A stretch of DNA of 64,000 nucleotides. Source: Thermanaerovibrio velox DSM 12556. Its GTDB lineage: Bacteria > Synergistota > Synergistia > Synergistales > Synergistaceae. Where the stretch lies: positions 806,001 to 870,000 of the forward strand of contig NZ_CM001377.1 of assembly GCF_000237825.1 (NCBI RefSeq), written 5' to 3'. Below, one piece after another: positions 39,571 to 48,284 of the stretch. A model generated the notes under the pieces. The model saw nothing but the letters and a program-made list of their open reading frames with translations, made no database searches and was not told where the DNA came from. The position numbers were made by a program, and so were the translations under genes. The stretch's first letter is position 1. The number at the start of each line of letters is the position of its first letter.

Positions 39571-40736
39571 GCATCAGAAGATCATCCTGGTCGTTTGTGT
39601 GTGTGGCTGCTGGAACTGGGAGCAGGCTTGGAGGGACGCGAAAGCAGTTCCGGTCTCTTGGGGGGCTCCCCCTTTGGGCCTGGAGTTGCAGAACCGCCAA
39701 GGTTCTCTGGGATATGGGAGCCATGGGGGAAGTTATACTCGTACTTCCTTCGGACATGGAGGATCATTCGTCCATTAGGTGCGCGTTTGGGGAACTTTTG
39801 GGGCCTATGCCACTGGTCACTGTGCCAGGTGGTATCGATCGACATGCTTCAGTCCTAGCTGGTGTTGGGGCTGCTTCAGGTGATATGGTAATGGTTCATG
39901 ATGCCGCAAGACCGTTCCTTAGCGAAGACCTTTGCCTGAGGTTGATGGAGGTGGCGGAGGAGACTGGGGCGGCAATCCCAGTGGTTAGATGTAATGATTC
40001 CGTTCGATATGTCAAGGACGGAGTAATTAAGGGCACGTTGGACAGGTCGTCGTTGTTGCTCACCCAGACCCCACAGGCATTTGATCGAGAGAGGCTGATT
40101 AGCGCCCTTTTAAGGGGTGGGGGGTTTAAAGATGAGGCAGAGGCGTGGCTTGACGCCGGGTGGGATATCGGCTGGGTTGAGGGAGACAGAAAGCTTTTTA
40201 AGGTGACGGAGGATTGGGATTGGAAGGTGGCGGTGGCTATGACAGGGGGATTAGGATTCCGATGTGGTCATGGTTATGACGTTCACCCTCTAGTGCCTGG
40301 AAGGCCATTGGTGCTTGGAGGGGTGACCATTGAAGGAGCTCCGATGGGTCTTTTGGGGCATTCCGATGGTGATGTAGTATGTCATGCGATTGCGGACGCA
40401 ATACTTGGTGCGGCGGGAGAGCCTGACATAGGTACCCTCTTCCCCGCCTCTGATGAGGCCTATCGTGGTGCCTATAGTCTTGATCTCTTGAGGCAGGTCT
40501 ATGCGAGGGTGGTTGAGCTTGGATTCACGGTGGAATGGGTGGACGTTACCATAATGGCTCAAGTTCCCAGACTTTCCTCTTGGATATCTCCGATTAAGTC
40601 GGAAATTTCCTCGGCTTTTGGGGGTTTGAATTTGATCAATGTTAAGGTAAAATCCGGGGAACATGTGGGATCGGTGGGCAGGGGGGAGTGCGTAATTTGT
40701 CATTCCGTGGCCACTTTGAGGTGTTCAGGGCTTTAG
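39567..40736 (+). CDS. ispDF: Bifunctional IspD/IspF (MEP cytidylyltransferase and MEcPP synthase)
   Basis: Two non-consecutive steps of the methylerythritol phosphate pathway in one protein. 389 residues. IspD is N-terminal to about 225: CVAAGTGSRLGGTRKQF nucleotide-binding loop, MVHDAARPFLS, LLTQTPQAFDRERL and FKDEAEAW. IspF follows: GHGYDVHPLVPGRPLVLGGV (zinc ligands), GLLGHSDGDVVCHAIADAILGAAGEPDIGTLFP, and the C-terminal VGRGECVICHSVATL. The domain order is that of fused proteins known in alpha-proteobacteria and some others. It overlaps the PIN-TRAM gene by 4 bases and the RlpA-like gene by 49. Confidence 0.95.
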   Translation: MSIRRSSWSFVCVAAGTGSRLGGTRKQFRSLGGLPLWAWSCRTAKVLWDMGAMGEVILVLPSDMEDHSSIRCAFGELLGPMPLVTVPGGIDRHASVLAGVGAASGDMVMVHDAARPFLSEDLCLRLMEVAEETGAAIPVVRCNDSVRYVKDGVIKGTLDRSSLLLTQTPQAFDRERLISALLRGGGFKDEAEAWLDAGWDIGWVEGDRKLFKVTEDWDWKVAVAMTGGLGFRCGHGYDVHPLVPGRPLVLGGVTIEGAPMGLLGHSDGDVVCHAIADAILGAAGEPDIGTLFPASDEAYRGAYSLDLLRQVYARVVELGFTVEWVDVTIMAQVPRLSSWISPIKSEISSAFGGLNLINVKVKSGEHVGSVGRGECVICHSVATLRCSGL

Positions 40737-41464
40737 CGTCCGCCATTTTCTCTGTTCTATTCCTTTTAGGGGCGGCGACTTCTACGTTAGGAGGCGTGGC
40801 ATCCGAGGTTGTGATCGGCGACGGTGTGGCGGTATGGCTTCTCTATGGGGAGGAGATCTGGAGGTTTCCCATTTCATCGGAGGTGGATGCTAGATCCGCC
40901 TCCGATGCTTTAAATGGCGTTTTATCCAGTGGATTCAGCCTGTCCGACCTTAGGGTCGCGAGGCGGGATGATCGATGGTTTCTTCAGGTTGGGCGAAGAG
41001 ATCTTATCGAGGCCCAATCGGATCATTCCGGTCTTTTGAGGCTTCCTCCTAAATTTGTAGCCCTTTTGATGCTGTCAAGGATTTACGATGTGTTGGGCAA
41101 GGGAGCCCCTGTTGGAATGGATGAGCGTTTTACCCTTAGGGGAGGAAGAACGGCGGAGGGGACCATATCCTGGTATGGTGGAGAGTCTATGATTGGCAGG
41201 AAGTTTGCCAACGGGGAAGTATGTTCCGGCAATGAGTTAGTTGCGGCTGCTAAGGATCTGCCCTTTGGGACGCTGCTAAGGATAAAAAATCTGGCTTCAG
41301 GTAAGACGGTGGTGGTTAGAGTTGTAGACCGTTTTAGGGAGCACCGAGGACGGATATTGGACGTATCCAGGGCTGCAGCGGAACTACTGGGTTTTAAGAG
41401 CCAGGGAGTGGCTAAGGTTTTGGTGGAGGTAATAGGTCACGTCAAAAGGGTGGGCGGGAGGTAG
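40688..41464 (+). CDS. RlpA-like septal-ring lipoprotein family / double-psi beta-barrel protein
   Basis: Probable secreted peptidoglycan-associated protein. 258 residues. The N-terminus after the GTG start at 40688 has a Sec-type signal peptide (LASAIFSVLFLLGAATSTLGG), with no clear lipobox cysteine. The C-terminal 100 residues are a DPBB domain: GTISWYGGESMIGRKFANGEVC, VAAAKDLPFGTLLRIKNLASGKTVVVRVVDR and ILDVSRAAAELLGF, all RlpA landmarks including the catalytic-type Asp. The middle 90 residues have no recognisable family, and no SPOR domain is present. The gene starts within ispDF and ends before guaB. Confidence 0.85.
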   Translation: MRNLSFRGHFEVFRALASAIFSVLFLLGAATSTLGGVASEVVIGDGVAVWLLYGEEIWRFPISSEVDARSASDALNGVLSSGFSLSDLRVARRDDRWFLQVGRRDLIEAQSDHSGLLRLPPKFVALLMLSRIYDVLGKGAPVGMDERFTLRGGRTAEGTISWYGGESMIGRKFANGEVCSGNELVAAAKDLPFGTLLRIKNLASGKTVVVRVVDRFREHRGRILDVSRAAAELLGFKSQGVAKVLVEVIGHVKRVGGR

Positions 41465-41479
41465 GGCCCAGCTTTTTTT
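41451..41479 (+). terminator. Possible weak terminator at the end of the RlpA-like gene
   Basis: TGGGC pairs with GCCCA around a 10-base loop spanning the stop codon, followed by GC and seven Ts. The stem is short, so termination may be partial before guaB. Confidence 0.4.
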
Positions 41480-41501
41480 ATAACTTTACGGAGGTGTTTG
41501 C

Positions 41502-42977
41502 ATGAGTCTAGGTGATCGCTTTGTTCCGTACGAGGGGTTTACGTTTGATGACGTACTTTTGGAGCCCGCTTACAGCGAGGTCCTGCCGTCTCAGGTGGAT
41601 CTTCGGAGCAATCTTACCCCTATGATAGGACTTAACTTACCCATAGCTAGTGCCGCCATGGATACGGTTACGGAGAGCCGGTTGGCCATAGCTATGGCTA
41701 GGGAGGGTGGCATAGGTATTGTTCACAGGAACATGCCTATAGAGCGCCAGGCGGCCGAGATTGATAAGGTCAAGAGATCGGAATCGGGGGTTATAGTGGA
41801 TCCCTTTTACCTCTATCCGCAGGACAAGATTCAGGATGCGGTGGATTTAATGTCGCACTATCACATCTCTGGGGTGCCCATAGTTGATGATAGGCTGCGC
41901 TTGGTTGGGATAATAACTAATCGTGATCTTAGATTTGTGACCGATTATGGACAGCCCATATCCGAGGTGATGACCAAGGAGGGGCTGGTAACTGCCCCGA
42001 TCGGTACGACCCTTGATGATGCCAAGGACATACTGATGAGGCATAAGATTGAGAAGCTTCCCATAGTGGATGGGGAGGGGAAGCTTAAGGGGCTTATAAC
42101 CATAAAGGACATACAAAAGGCCAAGGAGTTCCCGAACGCTGCAAAGGATGAGCATGGGCGTCTTCGGGTAGGGGCTGCCATAGGAGTTGGAACGGATTCC
42201 CTGGTGCGGGCTGAGGCCTTGGTTAGGGCAGGGGTTGACGTGATAGTGGTTGACACAGCGCATGGGCATTCCGTGGCGGTTTTGAATACCGTTAGGGAGT
42301 TGAGGAAGCGGTATCCGAAGCTGCAGATAATAGGAGGGAACATAGCCACTGGAGATGCTGCCAAGGCGTTGATTGAGGCTGGGGCTGATGCGGTTAAGGT
42401 GGGTATAGGGCCTGGCTCAATATGTACTACCCGGGTGGTGGCGGGTATTGGGGTTCCTCAGGTGGCAGCTATAATGAACGTTGCTAAGGTTGCTCATTCC
42501 ATGGGGGGGACCGTCATAGCGGATGGAGGTATTCGCTATTCCGGGGACATAGTTAAGGCCATAGCCGCAGGGGCGGACGTGGTTATGATAGGTTCTCTCC
42601 TTGCTGGTACAGAGGAGAGTCCTGGTGAGGTGGTCATCTCCAGGGGGAGATCGTTCAAGAGCTACCGGGGCATGGGGTCCCTTGGTGCCATGAAAGAGGG
42701 ATGCAGTAAGGACCGTTACTTCCAGGAGGGAACCGTGGAGGACAAGCTTGTGCCCGAAGGGATAGAGGGGCTTGTTCCTTATAAAGGGTCTTTGGCGTCT
42801 GTGGTCTATCAGATGGCAGGTGGCATCAGGGCTGGTATGGGATATGTTGGCGCCAGGGATATCCGGGAACTTCAGACCAAGAGCCGGTTTATAAAGATAA
42901 CCGCTGCCTCGGTTAAGGAGAACCACCCGCATGATGTTACAATAACAAAGGAGGCTCCGAACTATTGGGTGGAATAG
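41502..42977 (+). CDS. guaB: Inosine-5'-monophosphate dehydrogenase
   Basis: Oxidises IMP to XMP, the committed step to GTP. 491 residues. Core TIM barrel interrupted by two CBS domains at about 95-215 ([33 protein letters not shown]). Catalytic loop [15 protein letters not shown] with the active-site Cys, [28 protein letters not shown] and the flap [12 protein letters not shown]. GDPxxM variants and the mobile-flap YQEG are kept. Follows the RlpA-like gene by 37 bases with AGGTG before the ATG. The tiny acidic gene follows directly. Confidence 0.97.
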   Translation: MSLGDRFVPYEGFTFDDVLLEPAYSEVLPSQVDLRSNLTPMIGLNLPIASAAMDTVTESRLAIAMAREGGIGIVHRNMPIERQAAEIDKVKRSESGVIVDPFYLYPQDKIQDAVDLMSHYHISGVPIVDDRLRLVGIITNRDLRFVTDYGQPISEVMTKEGLVTAPIGTTLDDAKDILMRHKIEKLPIVDGEGKLKGLITIKDIQKAKEFPNAAKDEHGRLRVGAAIGVGTDSLVRAEALVRAGVDVIVVDTAHGHSVAVLNTVRELRKRYPKLQIIGGNIATGDAAKALIEAGADAVKVGIGPGSICTTRVVAGIGVPQVAAIMNVAKVAHSMGGTVIADGGIRYSGDIVKAIAAGADVVMIGSLLAGTEESPGEVVISRGRSFKSYRGMGSLGAMKEGCSKDRYFQEGTVEDKLVPEGIEGLVPYKGSLASVVYQMAGGIRAGMGYVGARDIRELQTKSRFIKITAASVKENHPHDVTITKEAPNYWVE

Positions 42978-42990
42978 GGGGTGATTCCCG

Positions 42991-43170
42991 TTGAGGGTGT
43001 TTCACGTTCCCGAGGATTTTAGCGATGTTTATAAGGATGGTGTTATGATGCTCCCAGATCTGGAGCTTGACGTGTTAAGCGATGATTCTCTGGAGAGCAT
43101 GCCGGAAGATGATTTTTTGATGGGCATTGACGATTGGTGGGCGGAGTTCACCGCGGACATGAACTTGTGA
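42991..43170 (+). CDS. Small acidic protein of unknown function, 59 residues
   Basis: A complete small frame between guaB and the rimP operon. TTG start at 42991, 5 bases after GGGGGTGAT, which begins at the guaB stop. The product starts MRVFHVPEDFSDVYKDG and ends FTADMNL. It has about 18 Asp/Glu against about three Lys/Arg, a WW pair in IDDWWAEF, and no Cys or membrane segment. Strong ribosome binding, the end-to-end spacing with guaB and biased amino-acid use suggest it is real. I recognise no family; it could be an acidic inhibitor, DNA mimic or assembly factor but there is no evidence for any of these. Confidence 0.65.
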   Translation: MRVFHVPEDFSDVYKDGVMMLPDLELDVLSDDSLESMPEDDFLMGIDDWWAEFTADMNL

Positions 43171-43176
43171 TGGTTC

Positions 43177-43205
43177 TTCCCTTGGGAGAGATTGTGTAAT
43201 ATAAT
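43177..43205 (+). promoter_or_regulatory. Probable promoter of the rimP-nusA-infB operon
   Basis: A perfect TATAAT at 43200-43205 lies 17 bases after a weak -35 (TTCCCT, 43177-43182). The position, about 120 bases before rimP and after the small acidic gene, suits the operon promoter. The -35 match is poor. Confidence 0.5.
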
Positions 43206-43264
43206 CAGCAAGGATTAGCATTTGCGTTTGGCATATTTCCACAGTAGGTGGTCTTGGATGTTGG

Positions 43265-43295
43265 AGAGTGGGTTATATCCCACTCTTCGTTTTTT
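43265..43295 (+). terminator. Leader hairpin and T run before rimP (possible attenuator)
   Basis: AGAGTGGG and CCCACTCT form a perfect 8-bp stem with loop TTATAT. It is followed by TCG and six Ts. It sits between the predicted promoter and rimP, so it would stop transcription inside the leader of an operon that includes nusA, a termination factor. This fits attenuation of the operon, but a plain terminator of an upstream transcript is also possible. Confidence 0.65.
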
Positions 43296-43323
43296 GTTCC
43301 ACCCTTTTGCCACGGAGGTGACC

Positions 43324-43776
43324 GTGTTGGTCGCAAGAGGATTTCGATTGCGTGATGATATAAGACGCATGGTGGAAGAGATGGGATACATATGTGTGGA
43401 GGTTAAGGTCACTAGGGAGATGGGGGCCCAAATTTTAAGGGTGACCATAGATTCGTCGGACTGCCCGATCGGCCTCTCTGATTGTGAATCGGTTTCCAGG
43501 CGTATTAATGAACTGCTGGATGAGCGGGAGGATGGGGGCATAAAGGAGAGGTACTATCTGGAGGTTTCATCGCCGGGTCCTCAAAGGCCTTTGATCTGTT
43601 TGGATGACTTCAGGCGTTTTGTGGGACGGAAGATAAGGATATCAATGGGCAAAGGCAAGAAGAGGACCTTTTTCATAGATCAGGTCATGTCTGATGGCAG
43701 GGTAAGGCTCTATCAAGAGGGAGAGGAATTGATCTGTCTGTGGGATGAGCTCAAGAATCCCAGGCTTTGCGATTGA
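43324..43776 (+). CDS. rimP: Ribosome maturation factor RimP
   Basis: Helps late 30S assembly. About 150 residues, the family norm, when started at GTG 43324 or TTG 43327; GGAGGTGA at 43314-43321 serves either. An open frame runs back to 43222 but that stretch contains the leader hairpin and is unlikely to be translated. Visible: helical N-terminus RDDIRRMVEEMGYICVEVKV, LRVTIDSSDCPIGLSDCESVSRRINELLD, YYLEVSSPGPQRPL, and the C-terminal SH3-like IRISMGKGKKRTFFIDQV. It starts the classical rimP-nusA-rnpM-ylxQ-infB operon. Confidence 0.93.
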   Translation: MLVARGFRLRDDIRRMVEEMGYICVEVKVTREMGAQILRVTIDSSDCPIGLSDCESVSRRINELLDEREDGGIKERYYLEVSSPGPQRPLICLDDFRRFVGRKIRISMGKGKKRTFFIDQVMSDGRVRLYQEGEELICLWDELKNPRLCD

Positions 43777-43814
43777 AATTTAAGCTAGATTAAAGGAAAT
43801 GGGGGAGTATTTTT

Positions 43815-44924
43815 ATGATCTTGGGAAGGGATTTCGCCAGGGCCCTTAAGCAGCTCGAGGCGGAGAAGGGTTTGTCGCTTGACATAATATCGTCCAGCCT
43901 GGAGGCTGCTTTGGTGTCCGCCTACAGGAAGTTTAAGGGAGGAAATCAGAACGTAGAGGTCTTTATAGACTTTGAGAATGGGGAGATATTCCTATCAGAA
44001 GTCAAACAGGTGGTATCTTGTGTGGATAACCCTGATACTGAGATATCCTTAGAGGATGCCAGGAGGATGGGTTTTGGGGACGTGGAGATTGGGGATGTGA
44101 TAAGGATAGAGGTGTTCCCCGAGAACTTCGGCCGCATAGCTGCTCAGACCGCGAGACAGGTCATAATTCAACGGTTAAAGGACGCGGAAAGGCAGGTTAT
44201 TTTTGAGGAATTTGCGGATAAAACTGGGGACCTGGTACAGGGGGTAATATTTAAGATAGAGGGGGACCAGATCCTGGTCCGTTTGAACGATAGGACCGAG
44301 GCCATACTTCCCCGAGAGGAGAGGATCCTTGGGGAGTCTTACAAGGTTGGGGATCGCTTTAAGTTCTTCCTTTTGGATGTGAGGCAGACCACCAAGGGAC
44401 CTCGCATAGTGGTGTCAAGGACTCATCCTGGGTTTTTGAGAAAGCTTTTTGAGTTGGAGGTTCCGGAGATAAGGGATGGCATCATAGAGATAAAGAACAT
44501 CGTAAGGGAGGCTGGTGGCAGGTCCAAGGTGGCGGTTCAATCCCTTGACTCTAACGTAGATCCTGTAGGGGCCTGTGTGGGTCCCAAGGGAACGAGGATA
44601 AAATCGGTTATGGATGAGCTTGGTGGCGAGAGGGTAGACGTCATATCCTGGAGTAGTGATCCCATGGTATACGTTAGGAACGCCCTTTCTCCGGCCAAGG
44701 TGGTTAAGGTGGAGCCGTTGCTTGATCAGGAGAAGGCCTTCAGGGTATATGTGAGACCGGATCAGCTTTCCTTGGCTATAGGTAAGGCTGGGCAGAACGT
44801 GAGGCTTGCCGCTAGGCTTACGGGATGGAAGATAGATATTAAGGTGTTGGAGCCAGAGAGGCTTCCTACCCTGAAGGACCTTTTTGAGGACATCATGGCC
44901 GATGCAGGCGGAGAGAGGGGCTAG
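43815..44924 (+). CDS. nusA: Transcription termination/antitermination protein NusA
   Basis: Binds RNA polymerase and controls pausing, termination and antitermination. 369 residues. N-terminal polymerase-binding domain (about 1-125), S1 domain (DLVQGVIFKIEGDQILVRLNDRTEAILP), then two KH domains (GGRSKVAVQSLDSNVDPVGACVGPKGTRI, and QLSLAIGKAGQNVRLAARLTGWKIDI). It ends soon after KH2, without the acidic repeats of the gamma-proteobacterial form. ATG 43815 is 38 bases after rimP. rnpM begins 2 bases after its stop. Confidence 0.97.
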   Translation: MILGRDFARALKQLEAEKGLSLDIISSSLEAALVSAYRKFKGGNQNVEVFIDFENGEIFLSEVKQVVSCVDNPDTEISLEDARRMGFGDVEIGDVIRIEVFPENFGRIAAQTARQVIIQRLKDAERQVIFEEFADKTGDLVQGVIFKIEGDQILVRLNDRTEAILPREERILGESYKVGDRFKFFLLDVRQTTKGPRIVVSRTHPGFLRKLFELEVPEIRDGIIEIKNIVREAGGRSKVAVQSLDSNVDPVGACVGPKGTRIKSVMDELGGERVDVISWSSDPMVYVRNALSPAKVVKVEPLLDQEKAFRVYVRPDQLSLAIGKAGQNVRLAARLTGWKIDIKVLEPERLPTLKDLFEDIMADAGGERG

Positions 44925-44926
44925 GA

Positions 44927-45223
44927 GTGGAACAGGGGAAGCGGCGCCGTCCGAGACGTTGTGTTGGATGTGGTACCGAGGCTCCCAAGAGAGGACTTGT
45001 GAGGATTGTTAGGTCCCCAGAGGGCAAGGTAAGCATTGACAGGTCCGGTCGGGCTCCTGGTAGGGGGGCCTACTTGTGTCCTAAGTTGTCGTGTCTTGCT
45101 TTGGCGGTCAAGAGGAAAGCCCTCCAGAGATCGCTTCGTACAGAAGTGGGATCTGAGGTTATAAGGGAACTGGAGGATTTGCTTAAGGCCTTGGAGGCAG
45201 AACCGTTTGATGGTCAATACTAA
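44927..45223 (+). CDS. rnpM: YlxR/RnpM family RNA-binding protein (DUF448)
   Basis: Small protein of the nusA-infB operon; the Bacillus homologue is reported to modulate RNase P. 98 residues from GTG 44927. Key features: basic start KRRRPRRCVGCGTEAPK, then LVRIVRSPEGKVSIDRSGRAPGRGAYLCPK, where the CxxC and the GRGAYxC motif match the family, and a helical basic C-terminus with KRKALQRSL. Two bases separate it from nusA and it overlaps ylxQ. Confidence 0.92.
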   Translation: MEQGKRRRPRRCVGCGTEAPKRGLVRIVRSPEGKVSIDRSGRAPGRGAYLCPKLSCLALAVKRKALQRSLRTEVGSEVIRELEDLLKALEAEPFDGQY

Positions 45224-45551
45224 GAAGCTTTGCGGTCTTATCGGATTGATGAGGCGTCGGGGGGTTATAGCCTATGGCCAAGACAGGGTGGTTAAAGCTG
45301 TTGGCAATGAACCAAGCGACTGGGCGGTTCTCATCTCCGGTGACTGCCCCGACAAGCTGGCGTCTAAATTTCGCCGTATTGGCTGTGTTGTGTATATATT
45401 AAATGATATTAATTCTATTGAGATGGGTTATTTGCTGGGAACCCGTGCGGTTTACGTTTTAGCGGTGCCCCTGTCGGATTCAATGGGGCGGTCGTTGGCG
45501 TCTCTTTTAGAAGGGGAGAGTGATACTGTTGAGCAAGATAAGGGTTTATGA
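45210..45551 (+). CDS. L7Ae-like RNA-binding protein YlxQ
   Basis: Small kink-turn-type RNA-binding protein of the ribosomal L7Ae family encoded in nusA-infB operons. 113 residues. The family fold is suggested by LCGLIGLMRRRGVIAYGQDRVVKAV, WAVLISGDCPDKLASKFRR and the C-terminal EMGYLLGTRAVYVLAV. ATG 45210 or TTG 45207 overlaps rnpM; GGAGG is 9-12 bases ahead. It overlaps infB by 23 bases. Assignment relies on both fold-like pattern and the strict operon position. Confidence 0.85.
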   Translation: MVNTKKLCGLIGLMRRRGVIAYGQDRVVKAVGNEPSDWAVLISGDCPDKLASKFRRIGCVVYILNDINSIEMGYLLGTRAVYVLAVPLSDSMGRSLASLLEGESDTVEQDKGL

Positions 45552-47541
45552 GTTGGCTAAGATGTTGGGGAAGTCCAACGGAGAACTGATGGATATATTG
45601 AAGGATTTGGGAGTGGATGTTAAGACTCATATGAGTTCTATAGATGCCGACGTGGCGCAGTTGGTGGAGGATACGGTTCTTGGGGGAGGACGTGCTGTAG
45701 AAGATAAATCTCAAGGGGCTAAGAGGGTGCAGTATAGGCCTGGATGCAGCGTTGGGGATATCGCTAAGGCATTGGGGCAGACCCCTGGTGGAGTTGTTAA
45801 GGTGTTGGTTGAGGCTGGCATGATGGCCCCAGCGTCCGCGGTTGCGGATGAGAAGGTCTTAGCAGTTTTGTCCGAGCACTTTGGAGTTGTCTTTGAGCCA
45901 TCCCAAGGGGCCGAGGCTGGTCTAAATCAGCCAGGGGATACCAGGTTGACCAAGGGGGAGAAGTCGTCAGGCGGAAAGGGTAAGCCCAAGACGAAAAAGG
46001 AGGTTGCGGCCCCGTCCGGCCAGATGCAGCCGAGGCCGCCGATCGTGACCGTCATGGGTCATGTCGACCATGGCAAGACCACCTTGCTGGACTTTATAAG
46101 GAAGACCAAGGTGGCGGACAAAGAGGCGGGAGGCATAACGCAGCACATAGGGGCTTCTGTGGTTGACTATGGTGGGAAGAGGATAGTCTTCCTGGATACG
46201 CCAGGTCATGAGGCTTTTACCGCCATGAGGGCCAGGGGGGCTAAGGTTACGGACATTGCGATACTCGTGGTGGCGGCGGATGACGGGGTAATGCCTCAGA
46301 CCCTGGAGGCCCTTAACCATGCGAAAGCGGCGGGGGTCCCGATAATAGTGGCTATAAACAAGGTGGATAAGCCGGAGGCTAGGCCTGATAGGGTTCGCCA
46401 GCAGCTTTCGGATCACGGCCTGGTGCCAGAGGAGTGGGGCGGAGATACCGTTATGGTGGAGGTGGCTGCCAAGTCCGGGTTGGGCGTGGATCAGCTGCTT
46501 GAGATGGTCCTTTTGGTTGCTGAGATGGAGGAACTCAAGGCGGATCCAAACGGGGAGCCTAGGGGGACGGTGGTGGAGGCAAACCTGGACAAGGGTAAGG
46601 GGCCCGTGGCCACGGTGATAGTCCAAGAGGGAACTCTCCGTAGGGGGCATGTGATAAGGACGAACTCCACGTGGGGCAAGATAAGAGCCATGTTGGATCA
46701 CCGGGGTAACTTCATTGATGCGGCGGGTCCCAGCACTCCGGTGGAAATATTGGGTTTCGAGTCGGTGCCTCAGCCCGGAGAGACCTTTGAGCGGGTTGCG
46801 GATGAGAGGGAGGCCCGGGAGCTTTATCAGATGCACCTTCAGGAGAAGAGGAGCGCAGAGGTTAAGAAGGAGTCCCGCCTTACATTGGAGGAGCTTTACG
46901 AGAGGATGCAGGAAGGTGGAGAGTCCCCCCAGCTTAACCTGGTTCTCAAATGTGATGTTCAGGGTTCTGTTGAGGCCTTCAGGTCTTCTCTCTTGAAGCT
47001 GAGCACTGATGAAGTGGGGATAAACATAGTCCACGAAGGGGTCGGTAGGATCTCGGAGAGCGATGTGATGCTGGCCTCTGCGTCAAACGCAATAATAATA
47101 GGGTTTAACGTCAGGCCCGATGCCAATGCCAAAAAGATAGCGGAGAACGAAGGGGTTCAGATAAGGCTTTACAGGGTCATATACGACGTCTTGGACGACG
47201 TTAAGGCTGCATTGGAAGGGATGCTGTCCCCCACGATCAGGGAGAACATCCTGGGTCAGGCGGAGATCCGTGCGGTCTTCAAGGTGCCTAAGGTCGGTAA
47301 GATCGCCGGTTGTTACGTTCAGGAGGGGCTTATAAGGCGCAACGCCAAGGTTCGCCTCATCCGAGAGGGAGTTGTTATATGGGAGGGTGCCTTGGCCACC
47401 CTCAAGAGGTTTAAGGATGACGTAAGAGAGGTTTCCGCCGGTTATGAGTGTGGCTTGAGCTTCCAGAACTTCCAGGACTTCCGGGAGGGAGATGTGGTGG
47501 AGGCCTATGAGTTGGTGAAGGAAAAGCGTCACCTGGATTAA
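45529..47541 (+). CDS. infB: Translation initiation factor IF-2
   Basis: GTPase that positions initiator tRNA on the 30S subunit. About 670 residues, on the short side because the variable N-terminal extension is small. Two IF2_N domains ([19 protein letters not shown] and [18 protein letters not shown]), then a Lys-rich linker, then the G domain: G1 [14 protein letters not shown]3 [12 protein letters not shown]4 [10 protein letters not shown]. Domain II, III and the tRNA-binding C2 domain follow ([24 protein letters not shown]). TTG 45529 has GGGGAG 10 bases upstream; GTG 45520 is too close to it. Confidence 0.97.
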   Translation: MSKIRVYELAKMLGKSNGELMDILKDLGVDVKTHMSSIDADVAQLVEDTVLGGGRAVEDKSQGAKRVQYRPGCSVGDIAKALGQTPGGVVKVLVEAGMMAPASAVADEKVLAVLSEHFGVVFEPSQGAEAGLNQPGDTRLTKGEKSSGGKGKPKTKKEVAAPSGQMQPRPPIVTVMGHVDHGKTTLLDFIRKTKVADKEAGGITQHIGASVVDYGGKRIVFLDTPGHEAFTAMRARGAKVTDIAILVVAADDGVMPQTLEALNHAKAAGVPIIVAINKVDKPEARPDRVRQQLSDHGLVPEEWGGDTVMVEVAAKSGLGVDQLLEMVLLVAEMEELKADPNGEPRGTVVEANLDKGKGPVATVIVQEGTLRRGHVIRTNSTWGKIRAMLDHRGNFIDAAGPSTPVEILGFESVPQPGETFERVADEREARELYQMHLQEKRSAEVKKESRLTLEELYERMQEGGESPQLNLVLKCDVQGSVEAFRSSLLKLSTDEVGINIVHEGVGRISESDVMLASASNAIIIGFNVRPDANAKKIAENEGVQIRLYRVIYDVLDDVKAALEGMLSPTIRENILGQAEIRAVFKVPKVGKIAGCYVQEGLIRRNAKVRLIREGVVIWEGALATLKRFKDDVREVSAGYECGLSFQNFQDFREGDVVEAYELVKEKRHLD

Positions 47542-47566
47542 ATAATTTAGTTACGGGGGGTCCGCC

Positions 47567-47893
47567 ATGGAAGGACTTAGGGGATGGATGGGTTACTTGA
47601 GGGTGGAGCTTAAGGGCCCTGAGTTCTCGTGCCTAAAGGATCGAAGGAGTTGGATCCGTTCTGTTCTGGATCAGGCCAGAGGCAAGTTCAACGTTTCCAT
47701 GGCGGACCTTAGCCCCGATGGCGCTCCAGGGGCAGTTGCCCTCGGTTTCGCTGTGGCAAGCTCTTGTAATTCCGAGCTGAAAGGAAGGATCGAAGCCATT
47801 AAATCGTTTGTGACCCGCATGGCGGAGGATAATGGCCTTGAGATCCTGAATCTTTGGGAAGAGGTTTTCTGCGATGACGAGTTTTCGGATTGA
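47567..47893 (+). CDS. YlxP-like DUF503 protein
   Basis: Unknown function; conserved between infB and rbfA in many Gram-positive genomes. 108 residues: GYLRVELKGPEFSCLKDRRSWIRSVLDQARGKFNVSMADL contains the family SLK(D/E)KR-like segment, then GAVALGFAVASS and a C-terminal ILNLWEEVF. ATG 47567 with GGGGGGTCC upstream. It overlaps rbfA by 20 bases. The first dozen residues look longer than in Bacillus YlxP. Confidence 0.85.
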   Translation: MEGLRGWMGYLRVELKGPEFSCLKDRRSWIRSVLDQARGKFNVSMADLSPDGAPGAVALGFAVASSCNSELKGRIEAIKSFVTRMAEDNGLEILNLWEEVFCDDEFSD

Positions 47894-48284
47894 AAGACTT
47901 AATAAGGAGTTTCTAAGGGAGATATCGGTCCTGCTCCAGGGCAGGGTTAAGAACGAGAAGGCCAAGATGGCCATATTGACCGCCGTTTCGTGCTCCAAGG
48001 ACCTTAGCGTGGCCAAGGTCTACTTTACGGTTCTTGATAGGTCTACCGTTGGGGATGTCAAGGCCGGCCTTGAAGAGGTTGGAGGTCTCCTTAGGGGGCT
48101 TTTGGGCAAGGAGATGAGGCTTAGGAAGATACCGGAGTTCCGATTTGTTTATGACGACACGGAAGACCGGGCTGGTCGAGTGGAAGCTTTGTTAAACCGC
48201 TTATCCCTTGTAGAGCCTTCCCGTAACGCCGATGAGGAGGATGAAATGTCTTATGAGTGGGAGGATGAGGAGGGTTTAGAGTGA
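47874..48284 (+). CDS. rbfA: Ribosome-binding factor A
   Basis: 30S assembly factor that acts on 16S rRNA maturation and cold response. 136 residues. KH-like fold landmarks: FRIERLNKEFLREISVLLQGRVKNEKAKMAILTAVSCSKDLSVAKVYFTVL, then LRGLLGKEMRLRKIPEFRFVYDD. The C-terminus is an acidic tail (DEEDEMSYEWEDEEG). It overlaps both ylxP and nrnA (the latter by a GTGA junction), so the operon is tightly coupled. Confidence 0.95.
   Translation: MTSFRIERLNKEFLREISVLLQGRVKNEKAKMAILTAVSCSKDLSVAKVYFTVLDRSTVGDVKAGLEEVGGLLRGLLGKEMRLRKIPEFRFVYDDTEDRAGRVEALLNRLSLVEPSRNADEEDEMSYEWEDEEGLE

Noticed and set aside
45967-47034. 355-codon open frame on the - strand inside infB
   Set aside because: Fully within the certain IF-2 gene, low-complexity His/Leu-rich translation and no ribosome site.
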